This document shows positions 1 through 11,395 of a stretch of DNA of 64,000 bases, piece by piece. The number at the start of each line of letters is the position of its first letter. Position 1 is the first letter of the stretch. The stretch lies in assembly GCA_030620095.1 (NCBI GenBank), contig JAUTXW010000932.1:868001-932000 (forward strand), given 5' to 3'. This stretch comes from Kuschelorhynchus macadamiae (taxonomy: Eukaryota > Arthropoda > Insecta > Coleoptera > Curculionidae). The notes under the pieces were generated by a model. The model saw only the letters and a program-made list of their open reading frames with translations, was not told where the DNA came from and did no database searches. Both the position numbers and the translations under genes were made by a program.

Positions 1-469
1 AAAAACTATATTAAAAACAAAACAATACAGGTTTCATCCTGTCTGAGTACTCCGTAGAGTTGATTTGATACTTGCGCAGGCGCGTATAACCCGTGTATGT
101 GGGGTTGCGGTTGCGTTGCTGTACGGGAAATTCAATTCAAAATGATTTATTTATGCGGGACCGCCAGCTAAATCAATAAATATTTTTAATAACATAAAAG
201 AACAAAAATAATTTTCTTTAAAAAAAAACCTGAAACTAAATATGTAATACCCGATTTTTAAGGAAATATAAAAAAAATGTGGTAGAAAATAAAAAAAAAG
301 TAGTTTACAACGGAACTCGAAAAAATTGTAAATAACGTGAATAATACAAAAATAGCTATTAAAAAATAGGGGTTGATGGTAGAAGGGTGAAAATTTAGGG
401 TTGTATGTATTTTTTAATGCTGAATCGTGAAAAAATAAAAACAAACAATTTTGTCCAAAAATTTAAAAA
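1..469. other. AT-rich sequence without a recognisable gene
   Basis: Long A and T runs and no coding signal on either strand. The only long open frame, on the minus strand near 151-444, is low-complexity Phe/Tyr-rich translation of AT-rich DNA with no domain. Confidence 0.6.
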
Positions 470-645
470 AAAATGGTTGGGGTGAACCACCCTTAATTTT
501 TAGGGGTGTGAAAAATAGATGTTGGCCGATTCTCAGACCTACCCAATAAGCACAGAAAATTTTATGAAAATCGGTTTAGCCGTTTCGGAGGAGTTTGGTA
601 ACAAACACCGTGACACGAGAATTTTATATATTGGGATATATATCA
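470..645 (+). repeat. Interspersed repeat resembling a retroposon 3' tail
   Basis: The block carries phrases such as GAAAATCGGTTTAGCCGTTTC and CACCGTGACACGAGAATT and runs into a TATATA-rich tail. From memory these resemble the 3' end of RTE-type or SINE-like insect retroposons. The family assignment is recognition only; no second copy is in this window. Confidence 0.35.
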
Positions 646-1087
646 GGTGTTTCTAAAGAAAGCCTGTAAAGGTTTCTTCATTTGGGATTGATCTTCGATT
701 GTATTAAGTTGATATAATCTGTGTTTAGATTGGACATACCTAGCATGGGCGCCACCAGGCGGGAACTAGTAGAGGCAGCTATACTCCCGTGAATATCACT
801 ACACCCTCACCCCCCCTAGGAAAGCCCTTACTAAGATAAATCTGGTCTTATACAATATTTAATTTAAAATTTCTTATTTAGTTTTCAATATATTTCCTCT
901 ATTTCATTTGTTGTTGATAGGCGGTTATTAATATCACAAAAGGGTTGACCTCTTTTTTAATTCATCGAAATTTTTTGCCATTTTGCTCTCACCGGGATTT
1001 TATACTGGCGGAGCTCATGATACCAAGAGATTTTATTAATGAAAAAAAGCTACGATTATAGTATTTTATAAATTTCCATTATCTGGA
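646..1087. other. No gene seen
   Basis: Non-coding sequence with a short C-rich patch near 805-830. I see no open frame with domain character and no clear repeat boundary. Confidence 0.5.
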
Positions 1088-2275
1088 GCTTCCCTCGTTA
1101 CGAATCTTTCCATTTATTAGGAATAATGAAGAGGGGCCTAATTTAGTTCAGTACATAGTAATTACTGTCTTTTCAAACATTTTTATTGAGCGCTATTTTG
1201 TTCCATGATCTTGGATTCCTATCAATTTCTACCTTGATTCTTCATTTATTTCAATAAGTAGTTTTACATTGACACACACCGCCATTATGTTACGTCATGT
1301 TAAATTCGTACTAGTTTATCAAATTAATCTAATAAGTAATTTTTTTCAGCCCGATTTTTTAAATATTTTATTAGGCCACAATTTTGTTTTGCTAACTTAT
1401 ATTCATACCAAAATATTACCAGTTCATTCTTATCTAACACTTGATTTTTGTGCAAAATTTAAGGCAAATTGGATAATTAGTTTCTAAGTAATAATTATCC
1501 GTTTTATCCAGACCGCCCGCGCCATCTTCTTTCAGCTTACTGGATTTTTACCAAAATATTACCAGGTACATTCCTATATGACTATTACTTTTTGCTTAAA
1601 ATTTGAAGTCAGTCTGATAACTAGTTCTTAAGCTATGCCGCGAACTGACAGACAGGCACACAAATCGGCAGACGAACCGACGGAATTGATAAAACACATT
1701 TGTTGGCATCTAGAGCCCCTAAAGGTGAATATATGTAAAACTTAAGAGTGTGATATTTTCACGATAACAAACATTTTATTTGGCCGCCATTTTATTCCGC
1801 TATCTTAAAATAGTATCACAGTTTTACTTTTTCATCTTTATATTACGTTTAGTTATGTCACACAATTTGAAATCAGTTCATTAAAGTTTTTTCAGGCTGA
1901 ATTTTTATATATTTTATTACGCCGCCAGTTTGTTCTGTCATCTTGAATTTGCATTAAAATTTAATAGTTGATTCCTACATAATATTTGATTTTTGTACTA
2001 AATTTGAAATAAATTAAGTAAGTAGTTTTTTAGTAATATTTTTTTTAATATTTCACTAGGCCGCCATTTTGTTTTGCAACATTGGATTTTTAGCAAAATA
2101 TTACCAGGTCATCTCAGGTTTTTTAGCTGTGCCGCGAACAGGCAGAAAAACAGACGGAATTGAGAAAAAATGTTTTTCGGTATCTAAGGACCTTTGAAGC
2201 GTAAAGATCTGAAAAAATCTCGGAAGGTGATTTTTTCAGGATTACAATATTTTCCTTTTACGAGGGAAGTAAGAA
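1088..2275 (+). repeat. Dispersed repeat with CTTCCCTCGT ends (most complete copy)
   Basis: The copy starts near CTTCCCTCGTTACG and ends in the inverted form TTACGAGGGAAGT. Its interior is a series of degenerate units of roughly 120-200 bp, each with a GCCGCCATTTTGTT core followed by a line resembling TTGGATTTTTACCAAAATATTACCAG. Near the end come GACAGACAGACCGACGGAATTGA and AGATCTGAAAAAATCTCGGAAGG-type segments. No coding capacity. Partial or complete copies in both orientations recur at 9440, 10625, 12537, 18868, 28078, 48130 and 57915. It behaves like a non-autonomous DNA element, but no mobilising partner is identified. Confidence 0.65.
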
Positions 2276-2543
2276 CTGACGCAAACGTATCAAGAGTAGG
2301 AAAACTTTTTATTTGGAGTCAAGAGTGTTCAAGGTTGTTGGAGAGGCTGTTCCCCATATATGAGAACTATATATATCCCCAGAAAATTCAGCCCAAAATA
2401 TGAAATGATGTACCAAAAAAAGTATTAGTCCTTAAAAAAAACGTACTTTTTCTCTATTAGCAGAGAAATATAGAGTATTTTCATTATGACATGTATACCA
2501 GTGTTGAAAACAAGTTCGGGAAATTGTATGTTGGAGTGGATCG

Positions 2544-5187
2544 CAGGGGCGTGCAGTCCATGGAAGCAAGGGAAACAGTGCTTTCCCAAAAAAAATTACA
2601 AACATCTTCTAAAATGTAATTTTTGAAATAGGAAACCATTAATTTAGTTTATATTAAAAATGCTAAAATATTATCTTAATGATCAAGCCCATATTAAATA
2701 CGGCCTTGACTCCGACCCAGCCACAACCGAATATCGAATAGAACCTATGCGGGCCGCTAGCTTATCTGCAGCCAAGTCCTGTATGCTTGATTTCTTGTGA
2801 ATCGAGCCAGAGGTTATTGAACTTTCCACCGCCTGTTTGCAATTTTTGCATTTCAGTTGTGTGCTTTAAGTGGTGGCGGAAGCTGTCGTTGGAGTAGGTT
2901 CTTTGTTTGAACGGCTATCCGTGTGTTGTGTGATACGTACGTCGCGTCGTGCATGGTGCGATATGGAAGACAATAATACAGACGTGAATATGCAAATACC
3001 GTCAACTTCGGCTATCGGTAATAACGTTGAAAATGTTGGAGAATTTAGTAAGAAGAGTGTGTGTGAATGTGTGGTGTGTGTCTTAATAATAAAGGGATTC
3101 AAATCATCTCCAAGGAAGGGCAAAACCGCCTATGAAAAATTTAACCACAAAAATGTAAAACTATATTAGACATTTTTATCCGCAAAAACAATGCGAACAA
3201 TTTAAATGGCTAACAGGGTGTGAAAATATAAGTAAATAATTTTGTTGGCCATGTTTACTTTTTGAAAATGAAAAAGGACTCTGGAATAAAACAGGTTTTT
3301 CCGATTTAAAAAATTTCCATAAAGCTGTAAAAAGACACATTATGTCCAAAGCGCATTTACAGGCCGTCATAAAAAAAAAGTCTTCGGCAAATCCAGAATT
3401 GAACACGCCCTTAATAGAAGGTTGGAAATTAGTCACCGCCAACACAATGAACTAGTCGATAAAAATAGGCAAATATTAAGAAGACTTATCGATGTTGTTT
3501 GTTTTCTCGGACAGCACCATTTGGGATTTAGAGGTCATGACGAAACAAGGGTTTCTTCAAATACAGAAAATTTTCAACATTTACTTAGTTTAATGGCTAA
3601 ATATGACGATTGCTTAAAAAATCATTTAGAGCAGTCTAGCGTTTTTCGCGGAACGTCGAATCGAATCGTCGCAACCATTATTCTAAAAAAAATTAATCAG
3701 GAGATTGGCGAGGCGCGGTTCATTGTTATTGTTCTGGACGAAACAACTGATATCACTAATTTTAGACAATTATCTATAGTTATTATCAATTATCTATCTA
3801 ACGCTACGTTAAAACAGACGGAAGTATTCAAGAGCGAATTTTTAGGTTTTTAAGAATGTGTCCGAAAATCGTACAGCAGAAGCATTATATACCGTAGTTT
3901 ACAACGTTACTAAAGAAATTAATGGATAGAAAAAATTAGTTACTCAAAGCTATGATGGAGCTGCAGTGATGGCAAGACAATTAGGGAGTCTGCAAGCTAA
4001 AGTTCGAAAAACTTTCCGAAGTGCTGTGTTTGTCCACTGTTTTACTAATAAATTAAATTTAGTTTTACCCCAGTCCATCAATCACATTAAAGAGTGTAAA
4101 GTATTTTTGGTTACTTTAAGTGGCATGGCTGCTTTTTTTTTTCCAAGTCAACAAAACGTACACAAGCTTTGGACTCCATTATCCACAAACGATTGCCCAA
4201 AGTAGCTCCTACTAGGTTGAACTATAATGGAAGACTTATGTTAACAGTATCTGAAAATCGTGAATCACTGATTGAACTATTTGAGAATATAATAGAAAAT
4301 AATGAAACGTGGGAGTCAGGAGCAATAAATAGTTCGAGGGGGTTTTGGACTGTTTGAAACGAATTTTTAATTATTTGTTGAACATATTTTCAGAAATATT
4401 TCCATTCTCTGACAATGTTTTATATATTACAAACTAAAACAAATGATATTGCTTTTTGTCTAAAAAAAGTGGATGATTTTAAGTCCATGTTAAACCAAAA
4501 AAGAGATGACTTTGACCTATTTTGGGAGAAAACGATGACGTTAAATGTAGAGCCACAAGCCAAGCGCCTTCTAACAGACAAGGTGGGAGATGTTCAAACA
4601 TCATACAGACGCCTCTTTTATGAAATAATCGATCAAATTCAGCAACAAATAAACTATAGATTTAACAGTTTAAATGATTTTAAATTTCTCGAGCTCTGCA
4701 ATTTTGATGCATTTAAAGGAAACACTTTTCCAGAAGATGCGTTTAAATCTCTTCTTCTTCATTATGGCCAGTTCTTCGACCGAGTGTTACTGCGATTTGA
4801 ACTAAAAGTCATTTACGAAACTGATGACATTAGCGCAAAGAATGACGCTAAGGAACTAATGCAACTTTTAAAAGACAAGGAGCTGGAAGATGCCTACACC
4901 GAAGCGTCGAAATTGTGTGAATTAGTATTGACAATACCTGCCACAAGTTGATCAGTAGAACGCAATTTTTCAACACTTAAACGTATAAAAAATCGGGGAG
5001 AAACTTTCGCATACATCGCTGTTGTCCATTGAAAATAAACTTCTCCAAAATATGTCGGAGTATCGACGTTTTTATGATGACGTCATTGACGAATTTGCAA
5101 AAAATGATCGAAGAATCGAATTACATTACAAATAGGTAAGTTTCTAAAAATTGCTTCCCTTTCTTAAAATTTTACCGCACGCCCCTG
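2544..5187 (+). mobile_element. hAT-superfamily DNA transposon, decayed
   Basis: The ends are an 11-bp perfect inverted repeat, CAGGGGCGTGC at 2544-2554 and its complement at 5177-5187. The flanks are GTGGATCG (2536-2543) and GTGGCTCG (5188-5195), an 8-bp target duplication with one mismatch, the size known for hAT. The interior encodes a broken hAT transposase ending in a dimerisation region. At 2644 bp it is close to full length, but stops and frameshifts make it non-autonomous. Confidence 0.85.
2963..5135 (+). pseudogene. hAT transposase pseudogene (ZMYM/TTF-type, DUF4371-like)
   Basis: A likely start lies at 2963 (MEDNN...). Homologous segments follow in several frames: a zinc-finger-like N-terminal part around 3170-3420, a DUF4371-like segment at 3422-3853 containing LDETTDI (the first catalytic Asp region), further segments at 3966-4357, and 4415-4951 leading into the hAT C-terminal dimerisation motif (IPATS, then SVERNFSTLKRIK across a stop near 4950). 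At least five breaks separate the pieces. The protein would act in the nucleus by cutting at the element ends, but this copy cannot encode it. Confidence 0.8.
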
Positions 5188-5680
5188 GTGGCTCGTGATA
5201 TTTTTAGTATATAGGATTGCTGATAGATGAAAACAGATCATTGATGTGCATTGTTGTGTCACGGCTCAAAGATCCAGAAGAATAGACATCGATCACAACA
5301 AAAATACTAGCTGCAAAGAAAACTGAAAATCTATGCACAAACTTTTATAAGAAGACTAAAGGCAGGGATCTTTTTCGGTTGAGTGTAATAGGGGCTTAAC
5401 TTTATACATAGTTAGAGCGAAGATGTTTTAAATGTTTTTTTTTAGGAACAAGTTGTATACAAGTATACGTCTGAAGAGATGTGTTTAGTTTGGGTGTATT
5501 GTGGGATTTCGAAAACCAACTTTTATAGTGGGAAATTTTCAAAATCATAAACAAAGTGGTATGAAGGTCCCTATGGTTAGATATATTTTATTAGAGCCTT
5601 GTAAGCAAATTCTGCAAGGATCAGATATTAACATATTTATTAGCAAACTAACGCAATTGTGTTATAAGATGAATAATGTA
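5188..5680. other. No gene seen
   Basis: Sequence between two transposons. The open frame from 5501 has no recognisable domain and runs into the next element, so it is not considered real. Confidence 0.5.
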
Positions 5681-6124
5681 CAGGGTGTTCCAGCGAGGAC
5701 TGAACAGGGACCTATTTTCGACCTTCCTTGTATTTTGGAAAAATTCAAAATAGCCAATCGATGTATTTTTTCTTGTAGAATCCAAAAATGTCATCGAAAA
5801 AATATTTGAACCAGAAACAAAAGAGTTACGCTATGCATCAGGTGTTTTTTAAATGGAATGTATCGTTTTTTATACGATTTTTGGAAAGAGTGATTTTTTT
5901 TATGTCCGTTCTGATTAAAAGATTTGATTTTGCGATAGCTGTCTATATTACATTTTAATGTTTTACAAACTAAAATTTTAGCTTCACCTGTTTAAAATAT
6001 ACGATAGGTTGGTATAGGTGATCAAGGTAAAATGACGTTTGAATGCTTTGTCAATAAAAATTGACATTATTTTAATTATTGTCGAAGTCTTCACCTAAAA
6101 AATATATATTTGACTCTGAACGAA

Positions 6125-7154
6125 ATGAAATACTCTTTGGACGAGAGACTACAGATTGTTATGCTATTTTACAAGTGCCAAGAAAATGCACGAGAAGCAA
6201 GAAGAAGATTTATTGCAAATTTTCATAGAAATATATCCATCAATACAATTCTAAGGATAAAAAACCTATTTGAGGAAAATAAAACTTTACATGATAGAAA
6301 AAGAAATATACAAAGAAGAAGAAATCGAGACCAGGGCATTATAAATTATTTTCAAGTTAATCCAACCAAATCTATTTCGGATGCAGTTCGGGAAGTTCAG
6401 TACGGTGGCGGTGTAAGGCGCAGAAGAGTTACCCGAGGGACTGTTCACAGGACTTTGAAAATTCATAAATTTAGGCCTTTTCGTATCCTTCCACTTCAGC
6501 ACCTAACACCGGCACAAAAAGAACTTCGCTTCCAATTTCTTTCTCAAATGGTAATTCGGCAAGAAAACGAAGACCCTGATTTATTCAAAAATATTGTGTG
6601 GACCGACGAAACTACTTTCACAACACCGGGAGTATTCAACAGACATAATAGTCACCACTGGGCCGTTGAAAATCCAAAAAAGTTCCATACTATTAAATTT
6701 CAAGGGAGGAATTCTATTCATGTTTGGTGTGGGATAAAAAACAATAAAATTTCGGGACCAATATTTTTTAACGGGACTATAAATGGGCACAGATATTATG
6801 AGTTTTTAGAAAACGAAATTGAAAATTTTTTGGAAGACTTACCATTGGCAGAATATCAGAATTTAATTTGGCAACATGCCTCCTCATGCCGTGCATAATG
6901 TGGTTCAATTTTTAAATCGGCGCCATAGCCCCGACCTCTCAGTTTTGGATACATTTCTTTGGGGCCATTTGAAGAACGTCGTATACAGACAACGAAACGA
7001 AAATATTCAAGAGATCATGGGAAAAATTGTCGATGAAATAAACCGCCTTAACCAGGAAAATCATATTGTAACAGCAAGTTTAGAAAGGCTACAAAGGGGT
7101 TATCGATGTTGTTTCGAGAAAAACGGCGGTCACATTGAAAACTTATGTTATTAG
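6125..7154 (+). pseudogene. Mariner-like transposase A, frameshifted and internally deleted
   Basis: The start at 6125 gives MKYSLDERLQIV, matching the start of sister copies in this window. A helix-turn-helix region (about residues 1-100) precedes the first catalytic Asp in WTDETTF. Near 6875 the second catalytic block (normally QQDG.PPH) has lost its Asp-Gly and the frame shifts. The next frame reads PPHAVHNVV and jumps to RRHSPDLSVLD, missing about 20-30 residues between the second and third catalytic regions. The C-terminal part through 7154 is recognisable. The protein cannot be catalytic. Confidence 0.8.
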
Positions 7155-7192
7155 TAGTTTTATTTTATTATTTAATAATTATTTTTTATTGA

Positions 7193-7820
7193 ATTTCTTT
7201 TTCTATCATGTAAAGTTTTATTTTCCTCAAATAGGTTTTTTATCCTTAGAATTGTATTGATGGATATATTTCTATGAAAATTTGCAATAAATCTTCTTCT
7301 TGCTTCTCTTGCATTTTCTTGGCACTTGTAAAATAGCATAACAATCTGTAGTCTCTCCTCCAAAGAGTATTTCATTTCGATCAGAGTCAAATATATATTT
7401 TTTAGGTGAAGACTTCGACAATAATTAAAATAATGTCAATTTTTATTGACAAAGCATTCAAACGTCATTTTACCTTAATCACCTATACCAACCTATCGTA
7501 TATTTTAAACAGGTGAAGCTAAAATTTTAGTTTGCAAAACATTAAAATGTAATATAAACAGCTATCGCAAAATCAAATCTTTTAATCAGAACGGACATAA
7601 AAAAAATCACTCTTTCCAAAAATCGTATAAAAAACGATACATTCCATTTAAAAAAACACCTGATACATAGCGTAACTCTTTTGTTTCTGTATCAAATATT
7701 TTTTCGATGACATTTTTGGATTCTACAAGAAAAAATACATCGATTGGCTATTTTGAATTTTTCCAAAATACAAGGAAGGTCGAAAATAGGTCCCTGTTCA
7801 GTCCTCGCTGGAACTCCCTG
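7193..7820 (-). repeat. Right inverted arm of element A, with a second copy of the gene start
   Basis: Reading the minus strand, this arm repeats 5681-6308 almost base for base, including the leader, the start codon and the first ~61 codons, then stops abruptly inside the reading frame. It may therefore duplicate the promoter as well, directed inwards against the main gene. Confidence 0.85.
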
Positions 7821-7822
7821 TA

Positions 7823-8940
7823 TTTAATTAATTAGTTAATTGCTTTGTATCTCTCATCCTGTTTAAGGTTTAGGTAATCTATTTTGGAAAACTGCTGACT
7901 TACTAGCGCCAGTTTAAAGGAACTCCCCCTCTTTAGGAGACATCGAAACCTATTTTTAAAAAAATGAGTAATTAAGAGTATAAGAAAAGCGATGTTTTTG
8001 CAGGGTGATTTAGAGGAACCCTAATTGAGAGTAGGTGTCATAAAAGTCACATTCATATCAATTTTTGTTTTGATGTTCTTAAATCAGCCAACAAGAAGTT
8101 TTTTGTAAAATGCTGAGAACAATGAAATAGTGTTAAAGGTGTCCCTTCATTTGCTGCGAGATGTAGTTTGAAAGATAAAGGTAAATATTGCCTGGGAAAT
8201 AAAAATGCCAGGTAATATTTCTCTCTGCAAGGACATGCAAATATTTTGTTCTATGCATTATTATCTACTCTTCGTGTTTAACTACCGAACATTAAAGCCT
8301 TTAACAACTGTAAATTTGTCTTTTTCTCCCGTGGTACTGTATCTTAACTGTCAATCAATTAAAACATTTAAAAGTGGCACATATACTTATACTGTAAACA
8401 ACATAATTTATTAGCCATCACTGTTTTTTTTTTGGTTTTCTAAAAAATACTTCTGTTCCATCCAGTAGCTAAGTATCTACAGGGTCGTAAATTTAGGTAA
8501 ATTTATCGACATGAGTTCAATGGCTTGAAACTTATTCAAGATTATTATTAGGCGTGATCGTTAGAAATCCCATATTTAATTTTAAGTGTAGGATGGTTCA
8601 GCTGTACTAAACCGACCTGGCTGCTTATATTTATTACTACAGTGAGAAAAAATTACATCAAAAGTACTGTGGGGTATGACATATCGATAGTCTAAAAGGG
8701 ATTTAAACAAATTTGCAGGATTAAAATTAATGTTTAAACATTTTTTTTTAGGAGAACTGATTGTTATAATTCGTTTTAAAATTTAAAATAATAAAAATAA
8801 AACATAGTTTCAGTGTCAATATATACAATAGCAAAACTAAATAAAACGATGGAAATTAAACTTTTTTGTGTAAAACAACATGTTTTTTAGTTTTAGTGTT
8901 AGTTTAAACATTTGGTTTCAAAACAGAGAATTGTTAGGTA
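7823..8940. other. No gene seen
   Basis: AT-rich non-coding sequence. Open frames here are short and without domains. A short CTACAGGGTCG at about 8479 resembles a mariner tip but has no partner. Confidence 0.5.
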
Positions 8941-8944
8941 CTAA

Positions 8945-9245
8945 ACAGTATACATCTTTTACACACAACTCTAAAGTGATTCTAACAAATTTTGATATCT
9001 TTACCACGCATTCCGTTCTGTCCATGATGACTATAGCGTTGCCTTTACCTGCTGGAAGGACCAGAATTTTTACATCTTCATTTAAGGTCTCCATCGCTGT
9101 TTTTTGGCTGCGGAGAGATTTGACTTTGGTGGTTTTGCGTTTTTAATAATCTTCGATGTCTCATACCTGACTTGAACGGCTTACTCCACAAGTAATCTTC
9201 TGATAGCTGCTTCAACGGAGGATACTATATCTTCAACGTGAATGC
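8945..9245 (-). pseudogene. Penelope-like element, N-terminal protein fragment
   Basis: Minus-strand translation, with stops and shifts, gives VEDIVSSVEAAIRRL, then KIIKNAKPPKS and LNEDVKILVLPAGKGNAI followed by VIMDRTE. The last part matches the conserved LPADKGN..VVMD block that precedes the reverse transcriptase in Penelope-like proteins. The fragment lies head to head with the promoter block starting at 9250 on the plus strand, suggesting two inverted partial copies. Confidence 0.7.
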
Positions 9246-9249
9246 TACA

Positions 9250-9320
9250 AGTCGGGTATAAAAACCCGCCCGAATCTCTCCGATCTCGTTCAGTGTTCAG
9301 ATCTCGTGGAGTAAAAATCC
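9250..9320 (+). promoter_or_regulatory. Penelope-like pseudo-LTR core promoter (TATA plus initiator)
   Basis: TATAAAA at 9257-9263 is followed by TCAGT at 9290-9294; the TATA T lies 35 bp before the initiator A. AGATCTCGTGG follows shortly after, where a downstream element would lie. The same layout with the same 35-bp spacing occurs at 47782-47819 (decayed TATA) and on the minus strand at 61166-61203, so the block is conserved between copies. Promoter activity is inferred. Confidence 0.5.
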
Positions 9321-9351
9321 CTGAAGACGCCTCGAGCAATCGAAGGCGAAA
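9321..9351 (+). ncRNA. Hammerhead-ribozyme-like motif of a Penelope-like element
   Basis: CTGAAGA (9321-9327) is followed by a stem (CGCCTCGA, loop GCAA, TCGAAGGC) and then GAAA (9348-9351), the order CUGANGA, stem II, GAAA seen in hammerhead ribozymes. One extra nucleotide separates CTGAAGA from the stem, and I could not define stems I and III. Penelope-like elements are known to carry hammerhead motifs in their pseudo-LTRs. A second intact-looking copy is at 61114-61144; the copy at 47846 has lost GAAA. Confidence 0.45.
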
Positions 9352-9439
9352 CGCCAGTAATTCCAATTTGACGCGGTTTAATCCCAAGAATCATGATTTC
9401 TTAACTTTATTTTGTCATTGTTTTACTATATCGAATTCA

Positions 9440-9775
9440 TACCGAAATGTTACAAATTCATTCCTATGTAACACTTGATTTACGTAGAAAATTTCTGGCA
9501 AATTGGATATGTAGTTTCTGAGTAATATTTTTTTTAACATTTCACGAAGCCGCCATTTTATTCCGCCATATTAGATTTTTACCAATCGTTTCATCCACTT
9601 GGAATCCTTAATTTTTTACCAACATTTCAAGTCAATCGGATAAATAATCTGTGAGGTATGCCGCGTCCAGACAGACCGACGGAATTGAGAAAACATATTT
9701 CTTGGCATCTAGAAACGTGAAGATCTGTAAGAAGCTGGAAGGGTGATTTTTTTCACGATTACAAGGGAAGTAATA
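9440..9775 (+). repeat. Dispersed CTTCCCTCGT repeat, 5'-truncated copy
   Basis: Contains the GCCGCCATTTTATTCCGCCAT unit core, GACAGACCGACGGAATTGA, and the terminal ACAAGGGAAGTAAT. It matches the right two thirds of the copy at 1088-2275. Confidence 0.6.
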
Positions 9776-10620
9776 AAGAATAAATGATAATACTACAGGA
9801 CACAAATCTATCAAAACAAATAAACCAACAAGCAGTTTGGTTATATTGTATACCAGCTTTTGCGACACAGACTAAAATTATCAAGATGGAATATAACACC
9901 TTTGTATAATAAAGTGTTTTACTATACGATGGTAATATACATTATTTTTTTCTGATAGAAAGGTGAATGCATATATTGTTCGATGTATCATCCCATAAAC
10001 AGTTCAAAATGGCACCATTCCACTATTTTTCGATATGCTTACTATCTAAATATTCTCTAAAAATGTCATTCAAATTGGTCAAATCATCGCGTAGTAATCG
10101 ATGTACATACATCGATCGTATTGATAACTTCCTCCTTTTTTGAAGTAGGTTAATGTCATAATTAGAGCAGGTCAATAGCTTCAAAATATTGTATAGACAT
10201 CCGAATTTCATACACTTGTAAGGTTTCAAATCGATAGGACAAAATTAATGTTTCCTCATAGAAACTTTGACAGTCCCGTTCACCTTCTTTAATAGATGGA
10301 TTTTCAAAAATAATGAAAAACGTGTTATTTTATTCTTTTTGAACATTATATTTGCAAATTGCTGCCATCGTAACATATTTTTTTTCTTCATACAAATTTT
10401 ACCACTTCTTTACAGATGGATATTTTTAAAATCCCCCTTACTGCACCTGGATGGTTCCAAATTTCAAATCTCTACGTCCACACGTTAACACTGTCCCAAA
10501 TTAATGTTTCTTCATATAAGAATTGCCACCCCGTTCTTCCCGTTAAAAGTTGAGTTTTGAAAAATAATGAAACGTTATTATATATTTTTTTGAGATTATA
10601 TGTTATCATCGTAACTTAAG
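9776..10620. other. No gene seen
   Basis: Non-coding AT-rich sequence. Two related stretches (about 10255-10330 and 10500-10580) share phrases such as TTTCCTCATA/TTTCTTCATA and CCCGTTC, suggesting an old local duplication. No protein domain in any frame. Confidence 0.45.
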
Positions 10621-10624
10621 TTTT

Positions 10625-11395
10625 ACTTCCCTAATAAGAAGAAAGTATTGTAATCGTGAAAAACTCACCCTCCGAGATGTTTTCAGATCTTGACGTTTCA
10701 AGGTCCCCAGATGACGAAAAACATGTTTTCTCGATTCGGTTGGTCTGTCTGTCTGTTCGCAATATGGCAAAACAAAATGGCGGCCTAGTGAAATGTAAAA
10801 AAAATATATTACTAAGAAAGTGCACAAAAATCAAGTATTATGTAAAAATCAACTGGTACATTTTTGGTACAAATCCAAGATGGAGGAACAAAATGGCGGC
10901 TTAATAAAATATTTAAAAATTCAGCCTGAGAAAACTACATAATGAACTGATTTCAAATTATGTGCTGTAACTAATTGTAGTATAGAGATGAACTCGTAAA
11001 GGTGTGGTACTAATTTAAGATGGCGGAAGTAAATTTATTTTAAACAAACAACAAAATGGCGGCCAAAAAATCGATGTAATAAACTTCTTCGATTAATTTT
11101 AAATTTTGCACAAAAATTAGATGTAACATTGGGATAGATTAGCAATTTGGTATGAATTCAATATCACAGAACAAGATGGCGATCTAATGATTTAAAAAAA
11201 AACTACTTATTCAATTTATTTTAAATTAAGCCCAAAAGTTAAGTGAGGCATAGTTAGAAATTGATAAAATATTGGTACGAATCCAATATGGTGAACAAAA
11301 TGGCGCTTAATAAAAATGTTTGAATGAAAATGTACGGAACTAAATTGGGTTGTTAAGGAAAAAGATAATTTAATTTTTTTTGGATACTATAGTCT
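10625..11395 (-). repeat. Dispersed CTTCCCTCGT repeat, inverted copy
   Basis: Begins with TTACTTCCCTAATAAG, passes through the GGTCTGTCTGTCTGTTCGC segment and then five spaced AACAAAATGGCGG-type cores at about 10772, 10887, 11049, 11172 and 11294 (spacings roughly 115-160 bp). This is the reverse orientation of the copy at 1088-2275. Confidence 0.65.

Larger units (their letters stand above)
5681..7820 (+). mobile_element. Mariner-like element A with 628-bp inverted repeats
   Basis: The element starts CAGGGTGTTCCAGCG at 5681 and ends with the complement (GGAACTCCCTG) at 7820, each side flanked by TA. The inverted arms are 5681-6308 and 7193-7820, both 628 bp. They extend well into the transposase gene, so about the first 61 codons are present twice in opposite orientation. 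The middle holds the rest of a broken transposase. Members of the IS630-Tc1-mariner superfamily normally have much shorter terminal repeats. Confidence 0.85.

Noticed and set aside
151..444. 97-codon minus-strand open frame
   Set aside because: Phe/Tyr-rich translation of AT-rich DNA, no domain, uses a non-ATG start.
2866..3169. Overlapping frames on both strands near the hAT start
   Set aside because: The minus-strand frame is a shadow; only the plus-strand frame from 2963 fits the hAT protein.
8880..9146. Plus-strand frame over the Penelope-like region
   Set aside because: The minus strand carries the recognisable LPAGKGN...VIMD block; the plus frame is its shadow.
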